Shown here in pieces: positions 29,011 through 39,036 of a stretch of DNA of 64,000 bases. Under the pieces are notes generated by a model. It worked only from the letters and a program-made list of their open reading frames with translations. It did not search any database and was not told the origin of the DNA. Where the stretch lies: positions 2,108,001-2,172,000 of the forward strand of contig NZ_CP025085.1 of NCBI RefSeq assembly GCF_002847015.1, in the 5' to 3' direction. This DNA is from Prodigiosinella confusarubida (lineage in GTDB: Bacteria > Pseudomonadota > Gammaproteobacteria > Enterobacterales > Enterobacteriaceae). The stretch's first letter is position 1, and each line of letters opens with the position of its first letter. The position numbers were made by a program, and so were the translations under genes.

Positions 29011-29048
29011 CTGCCGGGTATTCCTGTTTCGTTGGGAACGCCCGGCAG
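29011..29048. other. Long hairpin downstream of the aldehyde dehydrogenase
   Basis: CTGCCGGG (29011-29018) pairs perfectly with CCCGGCAG (29041-29048), and after a 2x2 internal mismatch TTCC (29021-29024) pairs with GGAA (29035-29038), leaving a 10-base loop. No U-run follows, so it is not a standard terminator. Confidence 0.5.
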
Positions 29049-29179
29049 GCGGACTAGGACGGTCTGGATCAGTGACAGTAATTTGCCCAGCACAGCCGAT
29101 TTACGTTCGGTGAATTACGCCTCTCGCCTCATTTAGCATTTTTGATAAGGGTGACAACGACATTACGTGAGTGCAGCCA

Positions 29180-29650
29180 ATGTTTACTATTTCGGAAGTA
29201 AAAAAGGACTCACTTGAGCTGAAAGCGCTTATCTCTGAGCTGGATGCTTTTCAATTGCCACGCTATCCCCTGGAAAGCGCTCACTGTATCGATTTAAGTG
29301 CACAAGATGATGATGCGATTTGTTGTTTATTAGTTCGAAATTCAGATGGGGCAGCTATAGGTTGTGGTGCATTATTATTTCAGGATGGAAATGCGGCTGA
29401 AATAAAAAGGGTTTTCATTAAGCCATCCTGCCGAGGTGTAAAGTTAGGGTATAAAATCATTTCCCATCTCGAAAAAGTCGCTATTGTGAATGGTTGTAAA
29501 ATAGTGAGACTCGAGACAGGTATTTATCAACAATCTGCGATAAATCTGTATCAAAATTGTGGCTATCAATTTTGTGATCCTTTCTTTCCATACACTCAGG
29601 ACCCACTGAGTGTTTATATGTATAAATGTTTAGATAAATCTCATCGTTAA
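29180..29650 (+). CDS. GNAT-family N-acetyltransferase
   Basis: About 156 residues of the GNAT fold. IKRVFIKPSCRGVKLGYKII is the acetyl-CoA-binding motif A, followed by LEKVAIVNGCKIVRLETGI and the YQNCGYQFCDPF motif B region. ATG 29180 gives the best N-terminus (MFTISEVKKDSLELK); GTG 29171 is an alternative, and neither has a strong ribosome site. The substrate is unknown. Position just before the carbapenem cluster makes a resistance or detoxification role conceivable, but the 470-bp AT-rich gap with a degenerate ERIC suggests it is not part of the car operon. Confidence 0.8.
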   Translation: MFTISEVKKDSLELKALISELDAFQLPRYPLESAHCIDLSAQDDDAICCLLVRNSDGAAIGCGALLFQDGNAAEIKRVFIKPSCRGVKLGYKIISHLEKVAIVNGCKIVRLETGIYQQSAINLYQNCGYQFCDPFFPYTQDPLSVYMYKCLDKSHR

Positions 29651-30129
29651 CAGAAATGGCGACATACTGATGGAGTGAATATATTAAAATAGTCAATTAT
29701 GAAATTTATATTACCATATCAGCCTCTCCTTTTTCGTTGCAACATGCCTATATTACCAACAGAGTGTTAATAAAAACATTGCAAAATAAATAATAAATCC
29801 ATTAATTGTTATTGGTGATAATCATTTTATCCTCAGCATACTTTACGTTGTCAATGTGTTTGTGCTGGTCGCTTTTACTCACTTCAGTTACTTACTTATA
29901 CCAGCACCTGGGGATTGACTTGACTGCCGCCTCCCTGTGATTCGAATTATTTAAGGTGTGTTTAGTTAATATGAATATAAAATGTTGACGAATTGTTTAT
30001 GCATTGATATGGTTGGTAACCATTAGAGTCATGATGTTACATATCAATAATAATGACTGGGCTTGTTTTATCAGGGAAAATATCGGTAATTCTCGCGTTT
30101 TTTACTAATATTTTCTGGGAATATTGTTG
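29651..30129. other. AT-rich gap before carR with degenerate ERIC
   Basis: No gene is visible. A degraded ERIC lies at 29837-29958, and the rest is AT-rich control sequence for carR. I cannot place a promoter with confidence. Confidence 0.5.
29837..29958 (-). repeat. Degenerate ERIC/IRU repeat
   Basis: Recognisable from GCATACTTTACG at the left, GTTACTTACTTATACCAGC and CACCTGGGGATTGACT in the centre, and ATTCGAATTATTTAAG at the right. Several small gaps and substitutions make it older than the other copies. Unlike them, it keeps the CTGGGGATT variant seen in other enterics. Confidence 0.7.
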
Positions 30130-30864
30130 ATGAATAAAGAGATCAGTTATTTTATAGAAAGAAAGCTAAAGGCCTATGGGAATGTTTTATTCGCTTACTT
30201 TATGATGGATAAATCTTCTTTATCAAATCCTGTTTTTATTTCTAACTACCCCCAAAAATGTATTGATACCTATATTGATAATAAACTTTTTATCAATGAT
30301 CCTGTTATACATTACTCTTTAAAAAGAGTAACTCCATTTTCCTGGGATGATAACGATCTCGCTGTATTACGGTCCGAAAATGAAGATGTTGCCATGTATC
30401 TAAGGGAGCATGACATCACTGTAGGTTACACATTTGTTCTTCACGACCATGATAACAATCTGGCGATCCTGACTATTGCTAACAATGATGAAAAAAATGA
30501 TTTTGAGGATTTTATAAAGAACAGAGAGAATGATTTACAAATGTTGTTAGTGACTACTCACGAAAAAGCAATGAAACATAAACACTTCGTTAAAGGTAAA
30601 ACGGCGCCCTTGGATTGCTTGCAAAGTGCATTGATTACACCACGTGAAACAGAAGTACTTTTCTTGGTCAGTAGAGGGAATACTTATAAAGAGGTGTCCA
30701 GAACACTGGGTATCAGTGAAGCAACAGTGAAATTCCATATCAATAACTCTGTCAGAAAACTTAATGTCATTAATTCTCGCCATGCCATAAGCAAAGCACT
30801 TGAGCTCAATCTGTTTCGAGCCTTTACGGGATCTCTCATGACCAGAAAATTGGTTGCAATATAG
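30130..30864 (+). CDS. carR: CarR, quorum-sensing LuxR-type activator of carbapenem synthesis
   Basis: A 244-residue AHL-responsive regulator that in Pectobacterium and Serratia activates the car operon, usually with N-(3-oxohexanoyl)-homoserine lactone. The N-terminal autoinducer-binding domain shows NDPVIHYS (the Asp-Pro pair of TraR Asp70) and PFSWDD (Trp85). The C-terminal helix-turn-helix has ITPRETEVLFLVSRGNTYKE and GISEATVKFHINN. ATG 30130 is chosen; TTG 30124 is also in frame. It is read in the same direction as carA, 203 bp upstream, the usual place of carR. No AHL synthase gene is present in the window. Confidence 0.93.
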   Translation: MNKEISYFIERKLKAYGNVLFAYFMMDKSSLSNPVFISNYPQKCIDTYIDNKLFINDPVIHYSLKRVTPFSWDDNDLAVLRSENEDVAMYLREHDITVGYTFVLHDHDNNLAILTIANNDEKNDFEDFIKNRENDLQMLLVTTHEKAMKHKHFVKGKTAPLDCLQSALITPRETEVLFLVSRGNTYKEVSRTLGISEATVKFHINNSVRKLNVINSRHAISKALELNLFRAFTGSLMTRKLVAI

Positions 30865-30937
30865 TATATTTTAATACTTATATTTCGTTATATGGCTGAC
30901 CAACCTTTAGATGATGCTGTACATCTATTACCTATAT

Positions 30938-30985
30938 AAAAGAATAGTATCACCTATACCAATAATATTTTCAGACTATTCTTTT
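30938..30985. promoter_or_regulatory. Perfect 11-bp inverted repeat upstream of carA
   Basis: AAAAGAATAGT (30938-30948) and ACTATTCTTTT (30975-30985) are exact inverted copies 26 bp apart, directly upstream of a candidate carA promoter. Centre-to-centre spacing is 37 bp. It could be a CarR or other operator, or the end of the carR transcript. It does not match the 20-bp lux-box consensus. Confidence 0.5.
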
Positions 30986-30992
30986 ACGAAGG

Positions 30993-31019
30993 TTGTTTTT
31001 TTATCTGATTAGTTATAAT
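30993..31019 (+). promoter_or_regulatory. Candidate carA promoter
   Basis: TTGTTT (30993-30998) and a perfect TATAAT (31014-31019) are separated by 15 bp, shorter than ideal, as is common for activator-dependent promoters. Transcription would start about 40 bp before the carA GTG. Confidence 0.45.
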
Positions 31020-31067
31020 TAACGCAGAATTAAAAATCGATCTCTTCGTCATATAAGGTATATCACT

Positions 31068-32573
31068 GTGAGCAATGGTTTTTGTGTCATTTATAAAGGA
31101 ACAGATGCCGATATAGACAAACTTCAACAATCCTTTAGTGGCAAAGGTGAAGTATTACATAGCGGGTATCTTTATATAGGTCAAAATACACCCTACCATA
31201 AATTCCCTTTTGAAAAAGGGACTGCTTATCTTATTGGCACACTCTACAATCCAGATTTTCTGAAAACGGTAGCCGGAGTGTGGGATGGGGAAGCCTATAC
31301 CGCAAATAATGCCGCTTTACTGGCTCTGCTGTATATGCGTCTTGGTGAAGGGGCGCTTGCGATGGCAGAAGGAGAATTCTGCTTCTTGATTGAGGATCCT
31401 CAAGGTGAATTGACCTTGGTGACCGATTCACGGGGTTTCTCACCTGTTCATGTTGTAGAAGCGGGAAAAAATTGGGTTACTAATTGTCTAAAATTTGTGA
31501 CTACGGTTGAAGATGAGAACGCATTATATTTTGAAAGTGAAGATCGGGTTTGTCAGCGTTCTCTGCAGGCTGATGATTATACACCCATAAAAAATGCTCA
31601 GCGTCTGAAACCGGGTTCAATCAATGTCATTACCTATGATAGTGAAGGTTATTTATTTAATAACTGCAAAGCACTGGTTAGCCCATCCAGTAATCACACC
31701 TTGTACCTGCACCGCAAAATCCTTCTTGGTCTGATCGAACGTTACCTTACCGCCCCTCTCGACGAATTATCCCAATGTTATGACACGGTAGGAATTCCCC
31801 TTTCGGGTGGCCTCGATTCTAGTCTCGTCACCGCCATGGCCAGCCGTCGTTTTAAACAGCTTAATACGTATTCGATTGGGACAGAACTTAGCAACGAGTT
31901 TACGTTCTCTCAACAGGTAGCTGATGCTTTGGGAACTCACCATCAGGTGAAGATTCTTTCCGAAGCCGAGGTTATCAACGGCATTATCGAGTCTATTTAC
32001 CACAACGAAATTTTTGATGGTTTATCTGCTGAAATTCAGTCGGGTTTATTTAATGTCTATCGGCAGGCACAGGGGCAGGTGAAATGCATGCTGACGGGTT
32101 ATGGCTCTGACTTACTGTTTGGCGGCATTCTTAAACCCGGCATGCAATACGATAATCCTAACCAACTCCTATCCGAGCAAGTTTATCGCACCCGTTGGAC
32201 TGGGGAGTTTTCAACACATGGCGCTAGCCATTATGGAATTGATGTTCGTCACCCCTTCTGGACGAATCATCTGATTGCCCTCTGCCATACGCTGGAGCCT
32301 GATTACAAAATTTATGACAATGAAGTCAAAAATATCCTGCGTGACTATGCCGATACGCTTCAACTGCTACCGAAAGAAATCGTTTGGAGAAAGAAAATAG
32401 GTATCCATGAAGGATCATCGGTTAATCAGGCGTTTGCCAATGTCCTTGGATCCCATGTCGATAATTATCAGGTCAAGAGCCGTTTTACCTACCGTGTTTA
32501 TAAAGCATTTCTACAGCGGAGACTGACCATCGATGAAGTCACTCCATCACAACTTAGCGCTTTGATTAATTAG
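31068..32573 (+). CDS. carA: Carbapenam-3-carboxylate synthetase CarA
   Basis: Closes the beta-lactam ring of carboxymethylproline with ATP, giving carbapenam-3-carboxylate. A member of the asparagine-synthetase-B/beta-lactam synthetase family of 501 residues (Pectobacterium CarA about 503). The N-terminal glutaminase-like domain lacks a Cys at position 2 (start MSNGF), as expected for an enzyme that uses no glutamine. The synthetase domain has the PP-loop [11 protein letters not shown] near 245, [10 protein letters not shown] near 343 and [11 protein letters not shown] near 443 carrying the catalytic Lys region. GTG start at 31068 with TAAGG nine bases ahead. First gene of the operon; carB follows 8 bp later. 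Confidence 0.97.
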   Translation: MSNGFCVIYKGTDADIDKLQQSFSGKGEVLHSGYLYIGQNTPYHKFPFEKGTAYLIGTLYNPDFLKTVAGVWDGEAYTANNAALLALLYMRLGEGALAMAEGEFCFLIEDPQGELTLVTDSRGFSPVHVVEAGKNWVTNCLKFVTTVEDENALYFESEDRVCQRSLQADDYTPIKNAQRLKPGSINVITYDSEGYLFNNCKALVSPSSNHTLYLHRKILLGLIERYLTAPLDELSQCYDTVGIPLSGGLDSSLVTAMASRRFKQLNTYSIGTELSNEFTFSQQVADALGTHHQVKILSEAEVINGIIESIYHNEIFDGLSAEIQSGLFNVYRQAQGQVKCMLTGYGSDLLFGGILKPGMQYDNPNQLLSEQVYRTRWTGEFSTHGASHYGIDVRHPFWTNHLIALCHTLEPDYKIYDNEVKNILRDYADTLQLLPKEIVWRKKIGIHEGSSVNQAFANVLGSHVDNYQVKSRFTYRVYKAFLQRRLTIDEVTPSQLSALIN

Positions 32574-32581
32574 GAATAATT

Positions 32582-33334
32582 ATGGTATTAGAAGAAAACC
32601 GAGGAGCGGTTAGGTTAATTACGCTGAACCATCCTAATGAGCATAATCCTTTCAGCCGTTCACTTGAAAATTGTGTCAAGGAAGCACTTGCCCGAGCCAA
32701 TGATGACGATGCTGTGCGAGCCGTGGTGGTATATGGCGGAATTGGCCGTTCTTTTTCTGCTGGCGGTGATTTCAATGAGGTTAAACAACTGTCCCATAGC
32801 CGCGATATTGAAGCCTGGATTGATAGAGTTATCGATCTGTATGAAGCCGTACTGAACGTAAATAAACCAACGTTGGCCGCCATTGATGGCTATGCCATCG
32901 GTATGGGATTCCAGTTTGCCCTGATGTTTGACCAAAGATTAATGTCAAAAACGGCGAATTTTGTCATGCCAGAATTAAAACATGGCATCGGTTGTTCCGT
33001 CGGTGCGGCAATTCTGGGATTTACCCATGGCTTTAGCACGATGCAAGAGATCATTTATGAGTGTCAATCGCTTGATGCGACACGCTGTATTGACTACCGG
33101 CTGGTTAATCAAATCGTGGACAGCGAGGTGCTGCTGGATATCGCCATTAAGCGAGCGGAAAGCATGGCAAATTATCCAGTTGCTGCGTATCGCAATACAA
33201 AGAAAACAGTAAATCAACCGTTTATCAGTCTACTTGAAGAAACGCGCGAAGCGTCGAAATGGGTTCACAAAGCGGCTTTTCAGGCGAGAGATGCTCAACA
33301 TCATTTTAAAGAAGTGCTAGGCGAAAAATATTAA
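32582..33334 (+). CDS. carB: Carboxymethylproline synthase CarB
   Basis: Crotonase-superfamily enzyme that joins malonyl-CoA-derived enolate to pyrroline-5-carboxylate to make (2S,5S)-carboxymethylproline, the first committed step. The 250 residues keep the oxyanion-hole pair Gly62 (FSAGGDF) and Met108 (AIGMGFQ) and the key Glu131 in FVMPELKHGIG, at the same numbers as in Pectobacterium CarB. It starts 8 bp after carA and carC begins 12 bp after its end with a good AGGAGAGG ribosome site, so the three biosynthetic genes are one transcript. Confidence 0.97.
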   Translation: MVLEENRGAVRLITLNHPNEHNPFSRSLENCVKEALARANDDDAVRAVVVYGGIGRSFSAGGDFNEVKQLSHSRDIEAWIDRVIDLYEAVLNVNKPTLAAIDGYAIGMGFQFALMFDQRLMSKTANFVMPELKHGIGCSVGAAILGFTHGFSTMQEIIYECQSLDATRCIDYRLVNQIVDSEVLLDIAIKRAESMANYPVAAYRNTKKTVNQPFISLLEETREASKWVHKAAFQARDAQHHFKEVLGEKY

Positions 33335-34168
<834 letters not shown>

Positions 34169-34222
34169 TCCACCTCTTTCCGGTGTATTTATGCGCCGGA
34201 AGGTTATTCTCTGGGAATAAAA

Positions 34223-35353
34223 ATGAACAAAGATCTCGCCATAATCTATAAACGTTACTCTTCAAGTGAACTACTTTTTAAATATTTATCAACAAAAACG
34301 CTTACTCATAAATTGACACGTAAATTCTCACTTCTTTTCCTGAAAAAATATCTATCTCGACCTAAAGGGAAACTGTTTTCATTAATTAATGACATCTATT
34401 TTGGTGGTCAGACGTTAGATGAAGTAAAACAGACCGCTGTTAATCTGGCGCAAGCGGGTATCTCAAGTATCCTCGATTATGCAGTCGAAGGTGAAAACGA
34501 TGAAGCACAGTTTGATTACGCTGTGGAGAATACCCTGCGTTTAATCGACATGTCACAAAAAATGGAAAGTATTCCATTTGTGGTCATCAAGCCCTCTTCA
34601 CTAGGGCGCTCGGCAATATATGCCAGACAGAGTAGGGCATCTGTGCTGAACGCCTCGTCAGATGAAGAATGGGCTGGAATTGAGGCTCGATACCGCCGTA
34701 TTTTCGAATACGCCGAAGCTCACAACGTCCGGGTAATGGTTGATGCCGAGCAAACAGCCATTCAGCCGGCAGTGGATCGGTTGGTGTTGAATATGATGCG
34801 CGTGTTTAATGTCAGAACCGCCACCATTACGCTAACGTTGCAATTTTATCTGAAAGACCAATTGCGCCTTCTTGATGAATATTACCAGGAGGCCTGTTTA
34901 TATGATTTCGTATTAGGCGTGAAGGTTGTGCGTGGTGCTTATCTGGAAGAAGAAAAAAAAGTTAATGGTGGCGCGTGCTGCTTTTCCACCAAGCAAGAAA
35001 CGGATCGCAGTTATAACGCAGCCATTGACTATATTTCACCACGCCTTGACAGGATTTCACCCTTCTTCGCTACACATAATGAAGACAGTCTGTCTCGTAT
35101 TATGAAAAGTGAAGTGCTACATGCTCACCAGGTCTGGGTGGGGCAACTGTACGGCCTGGGAGACCACATCACTTATTCCTTATCGTGCCTGGAATTTCGT
35201 GTGTGTAAGTACCTACCTTATGGTCCTCTTGATAAGTCGTTACCCTATTTATTGCGGCGAATCGAAGAAAATGCGATTGCCACGGCAACGTTTAAAAAAG
35301 AAAATAAACTCCTGCAGAAGGAGTTACTGCGACGTTTGGCCGGAGGAGTATAA
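34223..35353 (+). CDS. carD: CarD, proline-dehydrogenase-like flavoenzyme
   Basis: A 376-residue relative of the proline dehydrogenase (beta/alpha-barrel, FAD) domain of PutA. Recognisable segments are LQFYLKDQ, KVVRGAYLEEEK near 238 and FFATHNEDSL near 277. In the carbapenem pathway it is thought to oxidise proline to pyrroline-5-carboxylate and raise precursor supply for CarB. It is stimulatory rather than essential in known systems. It follows carC after a 54-bp gap and abuts carE directly, which would pass electrons on. No signal peptide. Confidence 0.93.
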   Translation: MNKDLAIIYKRYSSSELLFKYLSTKTLTHKLTRKFSLLFLKKYLSRPKGKLFSLINDIYFGGQTLDEVKQTAVNLAQAGISSILDYAVEGENDEAQFDYAVENTLRLIDMSQKMESIPFVVIKPSSLGRSAIYARQSRASVLNASSDEEWAGIEARYRRIFEYAEAHNVRVMVDAEQTAIQPAVDRLVLNMMRVFNVRTATITLTLQFYLKDQLRLLDEYYQEACLYDFVLGVKVVRGAYLEEEKKVNGGACCFSTKQETDRSYNAAIDYISPRLDRISPFFATHNEDSLSRIMKSEVLHAHQVWVGQLYGLGDHITYSLSCLEFRVCKYLPYGPLDKSLPYLLRRIEENAIATATFKKENKLLQKELLRRLAGGV

Positions 35354-35632
35354 ATGGCTGATTATCAATGTAAGGTAATTAATTCCAATACTACGTTTTT
35401 ACTGTCATCAGATGAAACTATTCTGAGTGCAGCCTATGAGGCTGGCGTTAAGCTTCCCTACCGATGTGCCGCTGGTCATTGCGGCGTATGTAAAGTGCGT
35501 CTCACGGCCGGTAAAGTCAAAATGGATCACTCCGGCGGTATATCGCGCAACGACATTGCTAGCGGATATATCTTGCCATGCTGCTCTATACCACTCACTC
35601 ACCTCGAAATTGAACCTGGGTCGTCATGTTGA
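35354..35632 (+). CDS. carE: CarE, plant-type 2Fe-2S ferredoxin
   Basis: A 92-residue ferredoxin with the four cluster ligands Cys38, Cys43, Cys46 (YRCAAGHCGVCKV) and Cys76 (LPCCSIP). It probably reoxidises or reduces a Car enzyme, most likely the flavin of CarD, to which it is directly joined: ATG 35354 follows the carD stop with no gap. Its 3' end overlaps the carF start by 7 bp. Complete and of normal length. Confidence 0.95.
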   Translation: MADYQCKVINSNTTFLLSSDETILSAAYEAGVKLPYRCAAGHCGVCKVRLTAGKVKMDHSGGISRNDIASGYILPCCSIPLTHLEIEPGSSC

Positions 35633-36501
35633 AAAATCGTATTGCTTATTTTTTGCTACTTTTCACTTTCCAAAATGTGGGTAGCGCCCACGGAGAAATA
35701 TTACCGATAGATGAAGTAAACGTAGACGGGGGGGATTTCTATGTCGGCCTCGTTTTTGGTAAAGAGGATTATGCAGCCCACGCCAACACGCATCTGACAC
35801 CGTTTTCTATCATGAGAACGGAAGTTACGTATCACCAATATCAGGCATTGCAAGCATGGGCGGAGACGCGAGGTTATCAAATAAGTGGTGGTTGTAACGG
35901 CGCTACGTTTGAAGACTGCTGGCCATCAGAAAAAGACGGCGGTCGGCATCCTGTCACTAATGTTTCCTGGTGGGACGCGGTTATTTTCGCCAATGCATTA
36001 AGTGCCCAGCACAACTTACAACCCTATTATGTTACCGCCGACGGCCAGGCACTGAAAATTCCGCCAGAAGAGGGTACCGACCGCGGTATACGAGAAAATC
36101 CTCAGGCATCGGGCTATCGCTTGCCTACGCTAGCAGAGTGGCAGGTAGCGGCCAGAGGAGGAAATAAAGGATTGAGCGATGGAACCTATGGCAGCCGCTA
36201 TGCAGGTAAAGACCAACCAGCGAGTGTTGCAAACCTCCCGGTATCAGGAACCCAGACATTCAGCACGCTACCCGTGGCCTCTAAACAACCAAATTCGCTG
36301 GGTCTGTATGATATGAGCGGTAATGTTTCTGAGTGGTTGAATGAGAATTACGCGGTAAAGGGCGGCAAAAAGATGTACTACTTTTGCGGTGGAAGCTATA
36401 TGGATCGGGTTGGTTCATTAGCGAGTTGCGATGTACATACTCCCGGTTTTGCCATGTCTGATATTGGTTTTCGTTTGGTGAGGCCGATCGATGATAAATA
36501 A
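35626..36501 (+). CDS. carF: CarF, exported FGE-fold carbapenem self-immunity protein
   Basis: A 291-residue periplasmic protein in the carF position, which in Pectobacterium and Serratia gives intrinsic carbapenem resistance together with carG. A signal peptide (LLLFTFQNVGSAHG) is followed by a formylglycine-generating-enzyme/sulfatase-modifying fold: VTNVSWWDAVIFANALS, YRLPTLAEWQVAARGG, GLYDMSGNVSEWL and GGSYMD…DIGFRLVRP. At the place of the two catalytic cysteines of true FGE (GGSYMC…C) this protein has GGSYMDRVGSL, so oxidase activity is unlikely and a binding role is suggested. It overlaps both carE and carG. Confidence 0.85.
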   Translation: MLKNRIAYFLLLFTFQNVGSAHGEILPIDEVNVDGGDFYVGLVFGKEDYAAHANTHLTPFSIMRTEVTYHQYQALQAWAETRGYQISGGCNGATFEDCWPSEKDGGRHPVTNVSWWDAVIFANALSAQHNLQPYYVTADGQALKIPPEEGTDRGIRENPQASGYRLPTLAEWQVAARGGNKGLSDGTYGSRYAGKDQPASVANLPVSGTQTFSTLPVASKQPNSLGLYDMSGNVSEWLNENYAVKGGKKMYYFCGGSYMDRVGSLASCDVHTPGFAMSDIGFRLVRPIDDK

Positions 36502-37024
36502 ATGCTTCTGCTTATTTGCCCTGCTTATTAGCTGCGCAAACGCCTATGCTTTGACACCGGTAACGCTGAAAAATGGCGTCAATCAATTGGATATAAACCA
36601 AGATGGGTTAAAGGATTACGTCGTTCTGGCGCAGTTTGATAACAATACATCGCATCCCAATCTTGGGCTCACCTTTTTTATCCATCGTCCGGATGGTGGA
36701 TACAGCATCATGCCGGTAACAAATAGTTCCGAATTCACCTGGTTTGATTATCGATTGTCTGCCAGCGCTGATTTTCTTGTTCAGGATAATCGGCTGTTCA
36801 AGATAAAAAAACACTATTATCTAGTGACGGCGAGGAAGACAGAGGAAGATTTATTCGATGTCGGCAAAGTTTCACTAACGATTTATCGTTTCAAGGTTTC
36901 GCGAGATGATCCCGGCGTGCCACTCTATGAATGGTCGATGAGTAAGACCGTAACAGCCCAACGCTCCTATCAGTCGGCCGATGAAGCTTATCAGGAAGTT
37001 GATGAGGCAATGTTAACAAGATGA
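36491..37024 (+). CDS. carG: CarG, periplasmic carbapenem immunity protein
   Basis: A 177-residue protein with a signal peptide (MINKCFCLFALLISCANAYA). CarG of related bacteria is a periplasmic protein that protects the producer, with carF, by a route other than hydrolysis. The mature part contains a calcium-loop-like DINQDGLKDYV near residue 36 and is rich in aromatic and charged residues. The assignment rests on size, signal and gene order carE-carF-carG-carH. It overlaps carF by 11 bp and carH by 4 bp, so the immunity genes are translated together. Confidence 0.85.
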   Translation: MINKCFCLFALLISCANAYALTPVTLKNGVNQLDINQDGLKDYVVLAQFDNNTSHPNLGLTFFIHRPDGGYSIMPVTNSSEFTWFDYRLSASADFLVQDNRLFKIKKHYYLVTARKTEEDLFDVGKVSLTIYRFKVSRDDPGVPLYEWSMSKTVTAQRSYQSADEAYQEVDEAMLTR

Positions 37025-37575
37025 AAATCTACCCCCTGATGCTCTTGATGTCGCTGTTTTCTGGTGATGCGTTGGCAAAAAATGACAGTAATACCTACCG
37101 GCAATTACTTCAGGATTTTTTTGGTGCAGAGCCGCCACTGTGTTTGGGAGAAAGAGCGTGGCCGGTGAACAGTCATACTCATGATTCGCCCTGGGTCAGC
37201 GGTCGCCTGAATGCGCTGGTGGATGCACGGCTGGCACGAAAGACTCAGGAGGGCAAAAAAATAATTTATAATTTGACTCCTCTTGGGGCGAAAAACTGGC
37301 GGAAATATGGTGACTTATGTTACGGCCGAATGCATGTCACACGTATTGAAAAAGTCGATCACATTAACCGCGAGTTGACGGTGGTCTATTTCTACTACCG
37401 CCTGGAGCCGCTAGAACGTTGGGCTCAAAATCGTTCGCTACGTTTTGCTTTTAGTGAGCTGGATAATCTGGTGAACGGAATGGATAAGATACGTTACACC
37501 GCTACTATCCGCGAAACCCTGGGTGGCGCGGCCAAACTACAAGATTACCCTACACCGGTTGAGCTGGATTATTGA
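37021..37575 (+). CDS. carH: CarH, exported protein of the carbapenem cluster
   Basis: A 184-residue protein with a signal peptide (MKIYPLMLLMSLFSGDALA), predicted to be periplasmic. It occupies the carH position, the last gene of known car operons. The function of CarH is not established. No catalytic motif is visible; two Cys in the mature part (PPLCLGER and GDLCYGRM) could form a disulfide. The ATGA overlap with carG argues for translational coupling. No clear terminator follows. Confidence 0.82.
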   Translation: MKIYPLMLLMSLFSGDALAKNDSNTYRQLLQDFFGAEPPLCLGERAWPVNSHTHDSPWVSGRLNALVDARLARKTQEGKKIIYNLTPLGAKNWRKYGDLCYGRMHVTRIEKVDHINRELTVVYFYYRLEPLERWAQNRSLRFAFSELDNLVNGMDKIRYTATIRETLGGAAKLQDYPTPVELDY

Positions 37576-37766
37576 TCGCTAACGAGCAGGTAAGATGTCC
37601 GCTTGACACTTATTATTGCATCTCTCTTTGTTCATCCCATTGGCTGCGATGGGCAACCTGTTCGGCCGCTTTATGTCATTGGCACACACTGTGAACACAC
37701 CCGTTGGTTTATGTCCACCGATAGTCGTTGTCCCGGCTACTGGACCGAAGATCTGGAGTATCTACC

Positions 37767-39014
37767 ATGACTGATGCCGTAACTGTGCTGCGTGGCAACC
37801 GCCATCGTTGGAAAGTGCTGGGTATTGGCGTAATAGCGAATGTCTGCTTTTCGATGATCGTGGGCGGTCTGCCGGCGACTGCGGTGTTTGTGCGCTCCGG
37901 CTACCACATTACCAATGCTGAACTGGGATTTGTGTTGGGGATGTTAGGGCTTGGAATTGCGCTCAGTGAGCTGCCGTGGGGACTGCTCACCGATCGCTGG
38001 GGAGATAGGCCAGTATTGTTGACTGGACTGTTCAGCACTGCGGTGATGTTGCTATTAATGGCGGCGTTTGCTGCGCCATATACTGATTTTATTCCCGCTT
38101 ATGGTCTGTTGATTGCAGGCGTTTTGGCGATTGGATTACTGGGCAGTAGTGTCAATGGTTCCAGTGGGCGGGCAATCATGGCTTGGTTTCAGGAAGGCGA
38201 GCGCGGTTTGGCAATGAGTATCCGTCAAACTGCCGTGCCAATGGGCTATGGCCTTGGTGCTCTGCTGCTGCCTTTTCTGGCGGCAAATTACGGGTTTGTG
38301 GTGATGTATATCGTGGCGGCGATATTGTGTGTGGTTGCCGGCTATTATGCCTGGTTATGGTTGCATGAACCGGATCCCCAGCATCATGCCAGCATGGCAG
38401 CGGGGATTCAGTTTCAGGTAAGTAAGGGGCCGCTGCATGATATTGCTGTCTGGAAAATTGTGTTGGCCATCGGCTTTTTGTGCGTCCCACAGTTGGCTTT
38501 ACTGACCTTCGGCTCAGTATTTCTGCATGATTTTGCCCATCTGGACATGATGTTGGTATCGGTTAGTCTGGCCGTGATCCAGGCTGGAGCGATAGTTTTC
38601 CGTATCTGGAGTGGTCGTTGGACCGACAAAAACAAGAACCGTAAAAATTATCTGAGAACCTGTACCGCAATGAGTATTGTGGCATTTGCTGCGCTTGGTT
38701 TACTGGTCCATTACTGGCCGGGTATGCAGAATGGATCCCTGTCTACCGGGTTGCTGGTGGCCCTGTTTGTGTTCTCGGGCGTAGTGGTTTCTGCCTGGCA
38801 CGGTGTGGCCTATACCGAGCTGGCATCAATGGCTGGCGTTAAACGTGCCGGTACGGCGTTGGCGATGGGAAATACCAGCGCGTTTATCGTTATGTTTATC
38901 ACCCCGATAGCCATTCCCTGGTTGCTGGTTTTTGCCACCTGGAGTTCAGTCTGGTTGGTTTCGGCATTGTGTGCCGTAGGCGCGCTGATCTTCTTCCCGA
39001 GAGTCGGAAAGTAA
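37767..39014 (+). CDS. MFS transporter
   Basis: A 415-residue inner-membrane major facilitator with 12 predicted helices. ELPWGLLTDRWGDRPVLLTG is motif A between helices 2 and 3, and IRQTAVPMGYGLGALLLPF lies in helix 5. ATG 37767 has GGAG nine bases upstream and gives a normal N-terminus. The neighbours downstream are broken hydrolase genes (M24 peptidase, isochorismatase fold), so it may be what remains of a catabolic cluster that imported a small organic acid or amide. A role in carbapenem export is possible from position but not supported by any motif. Confidence 0.83.
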   Translation: MTDAVTVLRGNRHRWKVLGIGVIANVCFSMIVGGLPATAVFVRSGYHITNAELGFVLGMLGLGIALSELPWGLLTDRWGDRPVLLTGLFSTAVMLLLMAAFAAPYTDFIPAYGLLIAGVLAIGLLGSSVNGSSGRAIMAWFQEGERGLAMSIRQTAVPMGYGLGALLLPFLAANYGFVVMYIVAAILCVVAGYYAWLWLHEPDPQHHASMAAGIQFQVSKGPLHDIAVWKIVLAIGFLCVPQLALLTFGSVFLHDFAHLDMMLVSVSLAVIQAGAIVFRIWSGRWTDKNKNRKNYLRTCTAMSIVAFAALGLLVHYWPGMQNGSLSTGLLVALFVFSGVVVSAWHGVAYTELASMAGVKRAGTALAMGNTSAFIVMFITPIAIPWLLVFATWSSVWLVSALCAVGALIFFPRVGK

Positions 39015-39036
39015 CGGTAGCTGGAGTTATGGATCG

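Noticed and set aside
30865-31067. Classical 20-bp lux box before carA
   Set aside because: No dyad close to ACCTGTAGGATCGTACAGGT was found. Only the wider inverted repeat at 30938-30985 is supported.
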